Source of the DNA: CADEDH01 sp965263455
Lineage (GTDB): Bacteria; Actinomycetota; Acidimicrobiia; Acidimicrobiales; SZUA-35
DNA: 64,000 nt
Reading direction: 5' to 3'
Assembly (NCBI GenBank): GCA_965263455.1
Contig: CBDHHN010000004.1
Location: forward strand, 62,001 to 126,000
Made by a program: the position numbers and the translations under genes. Positions 1 to 8,871 of the stretch are shown here, piece by piece (the stretch's first letter is position 1; the number at the start of each line of letters is the position of its first letter). The notes under the pieces were generated by a model, which was given only the letters and a program-made list of their open reading frames with translations, had not been told where the DNA came from and did not search any database.

Positions 1-1
1 C

Positions 2-469
2 TTCCCCGACGAGGACTGTGTGGCCCTGGGGGTCGACTACCGACCCGTGGACGAGGTGCTGGCCGAGGCCGACATCGTGTCGCTCCACTGCCCGCTGACA
101 CCGGAGACCCACCACCTGATCGACGGTCCCCGGCTGGGGTTGATGCGGGACGGAGCCATGCTGATCAACACCAGCCGCGGTGCCCTGGTCGACACCCGAG
201 CCGTGATCGACGCCCTCAAGTCGGGGCGGCTCGGCCACCTCGGTCTCGACGTCTACGAGGAGGAGGCCGGCCTGTTCTTCGAGGACCTGTCGGACCAGGT
301 CGTCCAGGACGACGAGTTCACCCGGCTGCTGACCTTTCCCAACGTGCTCATCACCAGCCATCAGGGGTTCTTCACCGTGGAGGCCCTACGGGCCATCGCC
401 GAGACCACGGTGGCCAACGTCGAGGCCCTGATGTCCGGACAACGGCCGGCGGCCACCACCGTCACCTGA
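2..469 (+). CDS. ldhA: D-lactate dehydrogenase-like 2-hydroxyacid dehydrogenase, 3' part only
   Basis: The frame is open to the left edge, so only the C-terminal ~155 residues are present. They cover part of the NAD-binding domain and the C-terminal catalytic segment of the D-isomer-specific 2-hydroxyacid dehydrogenases. Visible family marks are HCPLTPETHHLID, the NTSRGALVD stretch carrying the substrate-binding Arg, and DVYEEEAGLFFED followed by SHQGFFT with the catalytic His. The LFFED plus HQ-F-T pattern is the one seen in fermentative LdhA-type D-lactate dehydrogenases rather than in SerA or glyoxylate reductases. Expected role: cytosolic NADH-dependent reduction of pyruvate (or a similar 2-oxoacid) to the D-hydroxyacid. 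Another 2-ketoacid reductase activity cannot be excluded without the N-terminal half. Confidence 0.8.
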   Translation, partial: FPDEDCVALGVDYRPVDEVLAEADIVSLHCPLTPETHHLIDGPRLGLMRDGAMLINTSRGALVDTRAVIDALKSGRLGHLGLDVYEEEAGLFFEDLSDQVVQDDEFTRLLTFPNVLITSHQGFFTVEALRAIAETTVANVEALMSGQRPAATTVT

Positions 470-617
470 GGGGCAGGGGGCCCGGTGTGGGCTTCGGTCC
501 GGACAAGGCGAAGTATTGCTCATCGTGTCTGGCCCGGACCTCCCGGGTATGGTTTCCCGGTCGACATACAAATCTGTCCAATCTTCGCTCTTCGTGGCTT
601 TTCAGGTGGCCCGCCCC

Positions 618-2031
618 ATGATCGCCTCCCCCAGACTGGCCGCAGTCCGAAACGGTGTTCTCCAACTGCCGGCATGGGCGCTGTTGGCCCAGGGCTTCCT
701 GGCCATCGGCTGGCTGCGGGCCGCGGTGGCCCACGGCGTCAGCCGCTCGTGGTGGAACGGCGAGGAGGTGGCGGCGTTCGCCGTTGACGACGAACTCCAC
801 CCGGTGGCCTACGTCGATTTCATGCTGGAGGATCTCGTGGTCCCCACCTCCAACGTGGTGGCGGCGCTGGTCATCGTGCTTCAGCTCTCGGTGGCCTTGC
901 TGCTGGCCCTCAATCTCCGCCCGCTCCTCGGGTTGGCCGTCGGTTCGGCTCTGAACGTGGCCTTCATCCTGTCGGGGGCGGTCAATCCCTCGATTTTCTA
1001 CCTGGCCCTGGCCGGGGTCCTGGTCGTGTGGCGGCTCGAGATCGGGCTGTCGACCACCGCCGTCCGGCGCCTGGCCATGGCCCTCACGTTCGGGGCCATC
1101 GCCGTGATGGCGACCCTGTCGCCCGAGGTCACCACCCTCGACCCGGCCTACGTGATCGACGACCCGGCGGTCACCCTCCTGTTTCTGTACCTGCTGTTCC
1201 TGGCCACCGTGTGGGCCGTCGTGGGCCGCCGTGAGCTCATCCTGGAGCGGCCGGCCCCGGCTCCCGAGGCGACGACCGGCGAGGCACCGTCCGGAACCGA
1301 CCGCCCCGAGGAGAGCACTCGTTCGCTGCCGGCCCTCGCCCCCGTCTCGAGCGGTGCGGCATCACCCGTGTCGGCCGCGGCCGGAAGCACCGACGGGCCG
1401 GAGACCGACGTCCCGGCGACCGACGTGCTGGGACCGAGGTGCCGGAGACCGACGCGCCGGAGACCGACGCGCCGGAGACCGACGGGATCGACGGCGAGAC
1501 CGCAGTCCGTCCTCCCGAGCGGGTCGCCGCCAACGGGTCGGCGCCGACGACTGACGAACCGGTCGATGACGAGGCGCCTGCGGCTGACGAGGTGGTCGAC
1601 GATGGGGGCGGTGATCGGCTCTCCGTCAACGACGTGCTGGCCGAGGTGAAACGCCGAACCGGGCAACCGCTGGGGACGGTGGCCCACGCCAAGCTCGCCC
1701 GTTCCCTCGGAGTCCGTCCGCCGGCCGGCGAGCCCGACGCCACCGTCGACGCCCGCTACGCCGTCCACGATCCCGCGACCCGGCGCTTCTACTACCGCCG
1801 GGCCTGGATCGACCGCCTGACCGGCGAGCTGACCGACGAGCCGACCGGACCGGACCCGGGCACGACGATGCGATGCCGATGTCGGATGTCGATGCCGATG
1901 TCGACGTCGATGCCGGTGTCGATGTCGATGTCGATGCGGCCACGGAACCGGTCGCCGACGAACCGAGCCCGGTACGCGACCTGGTCGGGCCCAGCGGACT
2001 TCGGGTCGCCGCCGTCCATCCCGGCCGCTGA
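618..2031 (+). pseudogene. DoxX-like membrane protein with long acidic tail, broken by two frameshifts
   Basis: The first part (frame of 618) encodes about four to six membrane segments resembling the DoxX/DoxD family, then a Pro/Thr/Glu-rich tail. The sense continues in three frames. Near 1430 the tail (GPETDVPATDVLG) resumes one frame over as TEVPETDAPETDAPETDG. Near 1856 it moves again to an Asp-rich run (DVDADVDVDAGVDVDVD), ending at the stop at 2029-2031. Each break would be repaired by adding one G to a short G run (about 1431 and 1858), so each looks like a one-base deletion. The second segment holds a folded-looking stretch (about 1620-1830) containing RRFYYRRAWIDR. The start is uncertain: ATG 618 directly precedes the hydrophobic region, with 516 and 549 upstream in frame. 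Either a decaying gene or assembly errors in repetitive GC-rich sequence. Confidence 0.55.
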
Positions 2032-2148
2032 CCCGGTCGTCGGCGGGCGTGGCCCGAAGGCCCGTACCCGACCGGGTCGACTGCTCGCCGGTTGATCTCG
2101 CGTGCGGTTTGCTCGTCACCCTCAGGGGTCAGAACACCGACGTGCTGC

Positions 2149-2241
2149 CTGACCGACGATCTGCTGGCTCGCCTGACCATGCCGGTGCTGTTTCTCCGGG
2201 GCGAGGACGATTCCAGCCCTACCTGGTTGGAGCGGTGGGCC
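2149..2241 (+). pseudogene. Possible remnant of an alpha/beta-hydrolase C-terminal segment
   Basis: One frame reads LLARLTMPVLFLRGEDDSSP, which resembles the strand-turn that carries the acid residue of alpha/beta-hydrolases (pattern PxLxLxGexD). No start, upstream domain or downstream continuation is present. It runs directly into the tRNA gene on the other strand. Fortuitous similarity is possible; confidence is low. Confidence 0.2.
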
Positions 2242-2308
2242 CGCCGGGGTTCGAACCCGGGACCGAGCGATTATGAGTCGCCTGCTCTAACCACTGAGCT
2301 ACAGGCCC
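2236..2308 (-). tRNA. tRNA-Ile2 (anticodon CAU, lysidine type)
   Basis: The minus strand folds as a full cloverleaf: acceptor GGGCCTG/CGGGCCC (one U-G pair), D-stem GCTC/GAGC, anticodon stem GGCGA/TCGCT with loop CTCATAA (anticodon CAT), and T-arm CCGGG-TTCGAAC-CCCGG. A CAU anticodon can be initiator Met, elongator Met or Ile2. The GGCGACTCATAATCGC anticodon arm and the GGGCCTG acceptor match the usual Ile2 identity, in which C34 is converted to lysidine by TilS so that AUA is read. CCA is not encoded. Confidence 0.85.
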
Positions 2309-2382
2309 CACGTGAGCCTCACTGTAGACGTGCACCGGCCACCGACCCGTCGACTTCGGGGACCGCTGGCAGACTGGAGGCG

Positions 2383-3273
2383 ATGACCACCAGCGAGCCC
2401 TCGCCCACCGAAGACCACATCGGCCGGCGCCGGTTCCTCCTCCTCGGCGCCGCGGCGACCGTGACCGCCTGCACCACGGTCAACACCGCGGGGCCGGGCG
2501 ACCCTGGCGGGACGACCACCACCGCGCCCCCCGTCCCGTCCACGGGCTCCGCCGACGAGGCCGGGTCCGAGCCGGGTGCCGACGCGGCCGGCTCGACCGT
2601 GAGCGGGAGCGAGACGGCCGACGACCTCAGCCCGGCGGCCCTGGCGTTGGCCGGTGCGCCGGCCCTCACCCCCGACGACTTCGAGTTCCTGGCCGACTGC
2701 CCGACCGCAGCCGAGGCCTCGGCCGGTCCCTTCGGTCTCGACGAGCAGTTCCGCCGAGCCGACATCACCGAAGGGCTGGCCGGGCTTCCCCTCCGATTGG
2801 GGATCCGGGTCGTCGACGGCGACTGCAGCCCGGTGCCGGGAGCGGAGGTCGAGGTGTGGCATACCGACGCCACCGGCGACTACTCGGCCTTCGTCGACGA
2901 CGGCGGCGGCAAGGACGACGGCCCGGGCTCCACCTTCCTGCGCGGCAACCAACCGGTCGACACCGACGGCATCGCCACCTTCGTCACCGTCTACCCCGGC
3001 TGGTATCCGGGCCGGACCCCCCACGTCCACCTCCGGGTCCGTCGGAACAACCAGGCCGTGTTCACCACCCAGCTCTACTTCCCGGACGACGTCTCGGCCG
3101 AGGTGTACGGCCGGGCCCCCTACGCCGAGTTCGGACCGGCCGACACGACCAACGCCACCGACGGCATCGCCGAACCCGACGCCCCTGGCGCCCTGCTCGC
3201 CATTCGGGCCGACGTCGGCGACCGGGCCCGGGCGCTCACCGCCCTCGGGTCGCTCGCCATCGACACCGCCTGA
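2383..3273 (+). CDS. Tat-exported lipoprotein with intradiol ring-cleavage dioxygenase domain
   Basis: 296 residues. The N-terminus has GRRRFLLLGAAATVTAC, a twin-arginine-like signal that ends in a lipobox Cys, then a ~100-residue Thr/Gly/Asp-rich linker. The C-terminal ~190 residues resemble protocatechuate 3,4-dioxygenase-type folds. Candidate non-haem Fe(III) ligands are Tyr167 (TGDYS), Tyr208 (GWYPGR), His214 and His216 (HVH), the Tyr2-His2 set of the family. In the secreted branch of this family the substrate is usually unknown; a catecholic compound outside the membrane is plausible. The ATG at 2383 follows GGAGG closely. No ring-degradation pathway genes are adjacent, so this is unlikely to be part of a beta-ketoadipate operon. 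Confidence 0.8.
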   Translation: MTTSEPSPTEDHIGRRRFLLLGAAATVTACTTVNTAGPGDPGGTTTTAPPVPSTGSADEAGSEPGADAAGSTVSGSETADDLSPAALALAGAPALTPDDFEFLADCPTAAEASAGPFGLDEQFRRADITEGLAGLPLRLGIRVVDGDCSPVPGAEVEVWHTDATGDYSAFVDDGGGKDDGPGSTFLRGNQPVDTDGIATFVTVYPGWYPGRTPHVHLRVRRNNQAVFTTQLYFPDDVSAEVYGRAPYAEFGPADTTNATDGIAEPDAPGALLAIRADVGDRARALTALGSLAIDTA

Positions 3274-3409
3274 CGGTCCGCCCGGTCGACGTCGGAACGC
3301 GTTCGCCAACGGCGGAATCGTGGCCCGGCCGCGGGCACCGCCGCCCCGGGCCGGACCCGGCGCCGTAGTACCATCGACACCCAGGCGAGAGGGAGCTGAC
3401 CGAGGGACG

Positions 3410-5611
3410 ATGACCGATCACGCCGACAACCAGGCCGACGACCACAGCCGGGTCGTCGGGCAGCGTCGTGCACCGGGCATCAACGACACCATCAGACTCG
3501 ACGCCGCCATCGTCAAGGGCAGCCTGTCCCTCCCCTCCCGTTTCGGCCGCTATCAGGTCCTCGAGCGGATGGGGGCCGGCGGCTTCGCCTCGGTCTACGC
3601 CGCCTACGACCCCGAGCTGGAGTCGGAGGTGGCGGTCAAGGTCCTGGCCGAGAACCACAGCGCCAACACCCTGGTCCGTCGTCGGTTCGTGGCTGAGGCC
3701 CGCGTCGCCCGCCGCCTGGGCAACGACCGCCTCATCGGCGTGTTCGACCTGGGCGAGACCGACGACGGCCGCCCCTACGTGGTCATGGAGCTGGCCCGCC
3801 GAGGGACCCTGCGCCAGCGGCTGGTCCGCACCGGGCGACCGGGCCGTGACGACCTGATCCGACTCATCGACGAGTTGGGGGCCTGCATGGCCGCCATCCA
3901 CGCCAAGGGTGTGGTCCACCGGGACATCAAGCCCAGCAACCTGCTGTTCCGGGTCCGGGGCGAGCGTGGGGGCGAACCGGCCCGCCTGATCGAGGACGAC
4001 GAACAACTGGTGCTGGCCGACTTCGGACTGGCCCGGGACATCTCCGACGGCGTGTCCTCGGCCACCATCGGCGGCGGCACCGAGGGCTACATGGCGCCCG
4101 AGCAGGCCCACACCGACGGCAAGGCCGACACCCGGGCCGACATCTACGCCGCCACCGTGGTGGTGGCCGAGCTGACCACGGGCCGTCACCCCCAGCGCCT
4201 CGACCTGGCCACCGCCGACATCACCACCCCGATGCTGGAGGTGCTGACCCGGTCGCTGGCGGTCGATCGCGAGCAGCGCCCGGCCACCGCCGACGACTGG
4301 CGCCGCGCCCTTCGCGAGGCCTACGCCGACGACCTCCGCCCCGGCGCCCCGGTCACCGTCGACGAGGATGCCACGACGGCCCATCAGGAGCGGACCCGGG
4401 TCGAGATGGGCGGCCCCGACGCCACTGCGGTCCAGACCATCCTGCCCGACGAGGCGACGGCGCCCGGGCCGGAGACCGACGGCGACGCCGCAGCCGCTTC
4501 CGGACCGGACCGATCGGCGGCGGCGGCGGCGGCGGCGGGCGTCGATACCCCGCCACCACCACCGCCGGCCCTCCCCCTGACCGGGGACCGCCCACCTCCG
4601 CCGGGGCCCGCCCTCGACCCCGACCGGCAGGCGCTGGAGGAACGGGCCCGGCTCCGGGCCGCCCGGGCCCAGGCCGAGGCCGAGGAACGAGAGGCGCGAC
4701 GGGAGGCGGCGGCCCGCGAGGCCCGCCGGGCCGAACGGGCCGCCCGGCGCGACCAGGGGCGGCCGCCGTCCCGACCGGAACCGACCGACGGCGCCCGATC
4801 CCGAGCACCGGCCGCCGATCGAGCACCCGGCCCCGGTGCTTCCGGCCCGGGCACAGGCGCCGAACCGGCTCGGCGCGGGCCCACGGTCCCGGCGTCGGGC
4901 GCCCCGGTCGGGCACGGCCCGGCCGGGCCGACCCCGGCCGAGGCCGCCGACCGGACCCGAGCCCCGGAGCGGCCGCCCTCCCCGGCACCGCTCGATCCGC
5001 CGGCCCCGCCGCTCCGTCCCACCGGAGCCCCGGGCGACCGACCCCCGGATCGGCCCGTCCGACCGGCCCAGGTCGCCCAGCCGGCCACCGGAGGCCCATC
5101 GGCTCCGGCCGTCGTGCCGGTGGCCCCGCGCCCCTTCACCGGCCGACCGGGTCCGGTCGGCCCGGCGCCGACGGCCCCAGGCCCCGGACCGACCGGGGTC
5201 CCGATCCGGCCGACGGCTGCGGTGCCGGTCCCGACCCCCCGCCAGCACCCGGTGCCCGCCAACGTCGGCGGGGCGCCGGTCGACCCCACGTCCGAGGCCA
5301 CACGGCGCAGCCGTGATCACCTGCGAACGGCGGCCAGGCTGGCCAAGCTGGAACGCAAGGAACAGCGCAAGCGGGCCCGCCAGGCCCGGCGGCGGCGCCG
5401 GCGACTCCGGGTGGCGAACTTCTTCCTCGCCCTCATCCGGGGGATGCTGGCGGCGCTGGTCATGGCCGTGGTCGCCTCCATCGTGGCCCAGGCCCTCGTC
5501 CCCGATCTCGACGCCAACGAGGGGGCCCAGGGTCTGGTCCTCCTGGCCATCGTGGGTGCCTTCCTCTGGGGTCTGTCCTACTTCCCCTTCCCCCGGTCGT
5601 TCGACGTCTGA
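3410..5611 (+). CDS. PknB-like Ser/Thr protein kinase with Pro/Ala-rich linker and C-terminal membrane helices
   Basis: 733 residues. The kinase domain (about 47-320) carries all key motifs: Gly loop GAGGFASVY, catalytic Lys77 in VAVKVL, HRD at 170-172 in VVHRDIKPSN, DFG at 204-206, and GYMAPEQ. It should therefore be active. A ~270-residue low-complexity region follows, rich in Pro, Ala and Arg, with an Ala run and an RAARAQAEAEEREARREAAA helix. The end has two hydrophobic segments (about 667-725). Unlike classic PknB there are no PASTA repeats, and the membrane part lies at the extreme C-terminus, so both the kinase and the linker are predicted cytoplasmic. The frame is open far upstream, but codon pattern and a weak AGGGA before ATG 3410 place the start there. 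Substrates are unknown. Confidence 0.9.
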   Translation: MTDHADNQADDHSRVVGQRRAPGINDTIRLDAAIVKGSLSLPSRFGRYQVLERMGAGGFASVYAAYDPELESEVAVKVLAENHSANTLVRRRFVAEARVARRLGNDRLIGVFDLGETDDGRPYVVMELARRGTLRQRLVRTGRPGRDDLIRLIDELGACMAAIHAKGVVHRDIKPSNLLFRVRGERGGEPARLIEDDEQLVLADFGLARDISDGVSSATIGGGTEGYMAPEQAHTDGKADTRADIYAATVVVAELTTGRHPQRLDLATADITTPMLEVLTRSLAVDREQRPATADDWRRALREAYADDLRPGAPVTVDEDATTAHQERTRVEMGGPDATAVQTILPDEATAPGPETDGDAAAASGPDRSAAAAAAAGVDTPPPPPPALPLTGDRPPPPGPALDPDRQALEERARLRAARAQAEAEEREARREAAAREARRAERAARRDQGRPPSRPEPTDGARSRAPAADRAPGPGASGPGTGAEPARRGPTVPASGAPVGHGPAGPTPAEAADRTRAPERPPSPAPLDPPAPPLRPTGAPGDRPPDRPVRPAQVAQPATGGPSAPAVVPVAPRPFTGRPGPVGPAPTAPGPGPTGVPIRPTAAVPVPTPRQHPVPANVGGAPVDPTSEATRRSRDHLRTAARLAKLERKEQRKRARQARRRRRRLRVANFFLALIRGMLAALVMAVVASIVAQALVPDLDANEGAQGLVLLAIVGAFLWGLSYFPFPRSFDV

Positions 5612-5658
5612 GCCGAGGTCGGCCGGCACCGCCGCGATCGTCGTCCGGCCCCCGGGGC

Positions 5659-5664
5659 TAGGGT
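5659..5664 (+). promoter_or_regulatory. Putative -10 element (TAGGGT), leaderless start
   Basis: TAGGGT ends six bases before ATG 5671 and no Shine-Dalgarno sequence is present. Transcription probably starts at or next to the start codon, giving a leaderless mRNA for the PhzF gene. Confidence 0.5.
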
Positions 5665-5670
5665 CCCCCC

Positions 5671-6555
5671 ATGGCCGCACCCGTACGCCTGATCCAGGTC
5701 GACGCCTTCGCCGACGCCCCCTTCCGGGGCAACCCGGCCGCCGTCGCCCTCTTCGCCCCCGACGACGAACGCCTCGACGACGACGCCCTGCTGCAGGCCG
5801 TGGCGTTGGAGATGAACCTGTCGGAGACGGCCTTCCCCCGGCCCCGCCCCGACGGGGACTGGGACCTGCGGTGGTTCACCCCGGCGGCCGAGGTCGACCT
5901 GTGCGGCCACGCCACCCTGGCCACCGCCCATGCCCTGTTCACCGAGGGTCTGGTCGGGACCGACCACGTCACCTTCCACACCCGGAGCGGGCCCCTGATC
6001 TGTCGTCGCAGCGGCGGCGCTTCGGGCGACGGTGCTGCGCAGGGCGGAGTCGGCGGTTCGAGGCCCGACCCCGGGACGACCGTGGTCATGGACTTCCCGG
6101 CCGCCGACGTCGATCCGATCGAGGCCGACCCGGCCCTGGCCGACGCCCTCGACCGGGGCCTGGGCCTGACCCCGGTGGCCCTGGGTTCGTCGTTCGACCT
6201 GGTGGTCCACGTCGAGGGAGCCGACGCCGTGGCCCGGCTCCAGCCCGACATCGGGGCCCTGGCCGAGATCGACACCAGGGCCGTCGTCGTCACCGCCGAA
6301 GGCGATGTCGGCGGCGGGCCCGCCCACTTCGTGTCCCGTGTCTTCGGCCCCCGGGTCGGGATCGCCGAAGACCCCGTCACGGGCTCGGCCCACACCATCC
6401 TGGCCCCGTGGTGGTCGTCCCGTCTGGGTCGGACCGACTTCGCCGCCCATCAGGTTTCGCCCCGGGGTGGGCGGCTGGCCGTCCGCCTGGTCGGCGACCG
6501 GGTGGAGTTGGAGGGCCGGGCCGTGACCGTGTTGGATGGGCGCCTGTTGCTGTGA
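5671..6555 (+). CDS. PhzF-family isomerase/epimerase-like protein
   Basis: 294 residues, the usual length for the PhzF/DapF-fold family. The N-terminus shows the family pattern: QVDAFADAPFRGNPAAV, then MNLSETAF with the conserved catalytic-type Glu, and DLCGHATLATAHAL. The C-terminal half has GIAEDPVTGSAHTILAPWW, which is the EDPxTGSAH substrate-binding loop. The family includes phenazine biosynthesis isomerases, but most members have unknown substrates. No phenazine cluster is nearby, so I would not assign that pathway. Cytosolic. Transcribed separately from the kinase by the promoter just before it. Confidence 0.88.
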   Translation: MAAPVRLIQVDAFADAPFRGNPAAVALFAPDDERLDDDALLQAVALEMNLSETAFPRPRPDGDWDLRWFTPAAEVDLCGHATLATAHALFTEGLVGTDHVTFHTRSGPLICRRSGGASGDGAAQGGVGGSRPDPGTTVVMDFPAADVDPIEADPALADALDRGLGLTPVALGSSFDLVVHVEGADAVARLQPDIGALAEIDTRAVVVTAEGDVGGGPAHFVSRVFGPRVGIAEDPVTGSAHTILAPWWSSRLGRTDFAAHQVSPRGGRLAVRLVGDRVELEGRAVTVLDGRLLL

Positions 6556-6595
6556 CGGCGGGCCCGACCCCGGGCCGCACGGGAGGGACATCACC

Positions 6596-7606
6596 ATGAG
6601 GCTGGGACTGAACCGATGGGACTGGCGGACACCGGCCGCCTTCGCCGCCCAGACCAGCGAGGCCGAGCACCTGGGCTTCGACTGCGCCTTCCTTCCGGTG
6701 AACCCCCTCGGCGCCCCGGACCCCTACGTCAACATGGCGGTTGCCATCCAGGCCACCGAGCGCATGGTGTTCGGCCCCCTGCTCGAATCACCGGTGCTCC
6801 GCCCGGCGGCCCTCGCCGCGGGGTCGATCGCCACCGTCGACGCCCTGGGGCCCGGCCGGACCATGCTCACCTACGGGGTGGGCGACACCGCCGTCCGCTG
6901 GCTCAACAGGCGACCGGCCCGCATGGCCGAACTCGAGGAGGCCGCGGTCCAGGCCCGGGCCTACCTGGCCGGCGAACGCCTCGACGTGGGGGCCCAGGCC
7001 CCGGCCTGGTTGCGTCACGCCCGGCCCGTCCCGGTGTGGATCGCCGCCGGCGGACCAAAGACCCTGCGCATGGCCGGACGGGTGGCCGACGGGGTGTTCA
7101 TCCGGGTCGGCACCCACCCGGCCAATCTCCGCCGGGCCGTCGACGCCATCCAGTCCGGGGCGGTCGAGGCCGGGCGGGATCCCGGCGACGTGGGCATCGC
7201 CGTCATCGTCCACACCGTGACCGACCAGGACCCCGAGCACATCCGGGCCGTCAGCCGCTCGATGGCCGCCGGCTACTACGAGTACTCGCCCACCCTGTTC
7301 GACGCTCCGGGGTTCGAGTGGAACGGCCCCGACATCCACGAACTCCAGGATCAGGTCTGGCCCGACTTCCATCACGCCCGCGACCTCGTGGCGGCCGGGG
7401 CCCTGGTCGATTTCCTGCCCGACGAGGTGGCGGCCTCGTTCTCGTTCCACGGTTCCCAGGCCGACGTGGCCGACCAGCTCCGGTCGGTGGTGGCCGCCGT
7501 CCCCGAGGTCGACATCGTGGTCCCCCACCCCGTGCCCATGCCGGCCTTCGACGGCATCATCGACTACGTGCGATGGTTCGGCCAGGGCGTGGCCGGCGTC
7601 CGCTGA
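6596..7606 (+). CDS. LLM-class flavin-dependent oxidoreductase (probably F420-dependent)
   Basis: 336 residues, luciferase-like TIM barrel. Supporting features: the N-terminal RLGLNRWDW strand, the stretch MLTYGVGDTAVRWLNRRPARM, the PVPVWIAAGGPKTLRMAGRVADG core shared with the mer/F420-dependent reductases, and a FSFHGSQADVADQLR tail. Actinobacterial members usually use F420H2, sometimes FMN; the exact reaction cannot be read from sequence. ATG 6596 has a good GGGAGGGA Shine-Dalgarno. It lies 40 bases after the PhzF gene in the same direction and may be co-transcribed with it. Confidence 0.85.
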   Translation: MRLGLNRWDWRTPAAFAAQTSEAEHLGFDCAFLPVNPLGAPDPYVNMAVAIQATERMVFGPLLESPVLRPAALAAGSIATVDALGPGRTMLTYGVGDTAVRWLNRRPARMAELEEAAVQARAYLAGERLDVGAQAPAWLRHARPVPVWIAAGGPKTLRMAGRVADGVFIRVGTHPANLRRAVDAIQSGAVEAGRDPGDVGIAVIVHTVTDQDPEHIRAVSRSMAAGYYEYSPTLFDAPGFEWNGPDIHELQDQVWPDFHHARDLVAAGALVDFLPDEVAASFSFHGSQADVADQLRSVVAAVPEVDIVVPHPVPMPAFDGIIDYVRWFGQGVAGVR

Positions 7607-7671
7607 CGCCCGGAACGCCGTAGGCCCGTCCCCGGCCCGGGCATCGCAGGAGACCTCAGGGCCGCCGACGG

Positions 7672-8871
7672 TCAGCCGAGACGGAGCGTCTCCAGCGGCT
7701 CGAGTCGGGCCGCCCGGAGGGCCGGGATCAGCCCTGCCACCAGGGCCACCACCACCGAAAGACCGGCCGCACCGGCCAGGAGTTCGAGAGGCAGGACCAC
7801 GACCCAGTCCTGCCAATCGGCGCCAACGACCACGATGGCGGCACCGACCGCCGCCCCCACGACGCCGCCCCCGACGCCGACGGCTGCCGCCTCGGCCAGG
7901 AACTGGGCCCCGATCCGGGCCCGGGTGTGCCCCACGGCCCTGCGGATCCCGATCTCGGCCGACCGCTGCAGCACCGAGATCGACAGGACGTTGGCGATCC
8001 CCAGCCCGCCGACCAGCAGCGCCAGGCCGCCCATGAGCAACACCACCGTGCGCAGGGTCTCGTCGACGGCGGCGGTGGCCTCGAGTTCGTCGGTGGGCAC
8101 CGTGGGCGGATCGATGCCGCCGGGCCCTCCGTAGGTGAGGACGGTGTTGAGGAAATCGGCGTCGGAGTCCCGCAGGACCACGTCGGGCCGGATCCGGAGC
8201 ACGGCTTCGGTCGGTCCGCCCTCGTTGCCGAAGTCGTCGGCCGCGGCGGCGGGGGCGATGAAGACCGACAGGTTGTAGCTGGGGATGAGGACCACCTCCT
8301 CCAACACCCCGGCCACCCCGTAGAGCCGGTCGTCGATGAGGATGCTGCGGGTCTCGCCCGGGAGGACGGCGAACTGCTCGGCCGTGTCCGCCCCCAGGAT
8401 CACGGTCCGGCGGCCGGGGCGGTCGTCCCACGGGTCGAGCCAACGACCCCAGGCCAGGTCGACTTCGAGCACCTCGGGAAGCTCGGGATCGGCCACCCTG
8501 ACCGAGACCGGCAGCACCTCGAAGGCCTCTTCGGCCGCGGCGTGGGGTAGGACCCGATGCCCGGTCAGTTCGGTCACCACCGCCGCCGACTCCAGCATCG
8601 ACACCCGGGACAATCGTTCGTCGGACTCCTCGGGCAGCCGGGGCAGTCCCTGCTGAGCCTGGAAGCCCGACGAGGCCTGGACCGTGACCAGGTTGGTGCC
8701 CAGGTCCTCCAGCGTGGCCCGCACGTCGCCCTTGGCGCTCTCGGTCAGGCCGATGGCGGCCACGATGGCGCCGACCCCGATCACGGGGCCCAGCAGGATG
8801 AGCATGGTCCGGGCCGGGCGGGCCCACAGCCCGGCGGCCGAGGTGGCCAGCAGGTCGAGCAGCGATCGCAT
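7672..8871 (-). CDS. MacB-like ABC transporter permease (FtsX domain)
   Basis: 399 residues. There is one N-terminal membrane helix (about 20-42, IGVGAIVAAIGLTESAKGDV), a ~220-residue extracytoplasmic domain, then three C-terminal helices with the FtsX-type core ISVLQRSAEIGIRRAVGHTR. This is the MacB topology. The ATG overlaps the stop of the ATPase gene by one base (TGATG), so the two are translationally coupled. MacB-type pumps act mechanically on extracytoplasmic substrates rather than as classic channels. The substrate (peptide, lipid or antibiotic) is not evident. Confidence 0.88.
   Translation of the reverse strand: MRSLLDLLATSAAGLWARPARTMLILLGPVIGVGAIVAAIGLTESAKGDVRATLEDLGTNLVTVQASSGFQAQQGLPRLPEESDERLSRVSMLESAAVVTELTGHRVLPHAAAEEAFEVLPVSVRVADPELPEVLEVDLAWGRWLDPWDDRPGRRTVILGADTAEQFAVLPGETRSILIDDRLYGVAGVLEEVVLIPSYNLSVFIAPAAAADDFGNEGGPTEAVLRIRPDVVLRDSDADFLNTVLTYGGPGGIDPPTVPTDELEATAAVDETLRTVVLLMGGLALLVGGLGIANVLSISVLQRSAEIGIRRAVGHTRARIGAQFLAEAAAVGVGGGVVGAAVGAAIVVVGADWQDWVVVLPLELLAGAAGLSVVVALVAGLIPALRAARLEPLETLRLG

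Noticed and set aside
2654..3409. N-terminal extension of the kinase to an upstream ATG
   Set aside because: That stretch is an out-of-frame Pro/Ser/Arg-rich reading of the dioxygenase gene; ATG 3410 begins real coding sequence.
3236..5680. An 814-codon minus-strand open frame across the kinase gene
   Set aside because: Shadow of the Pro/Ala-rich kinase linker; kinase motifs on the plus strand are unambiguous.
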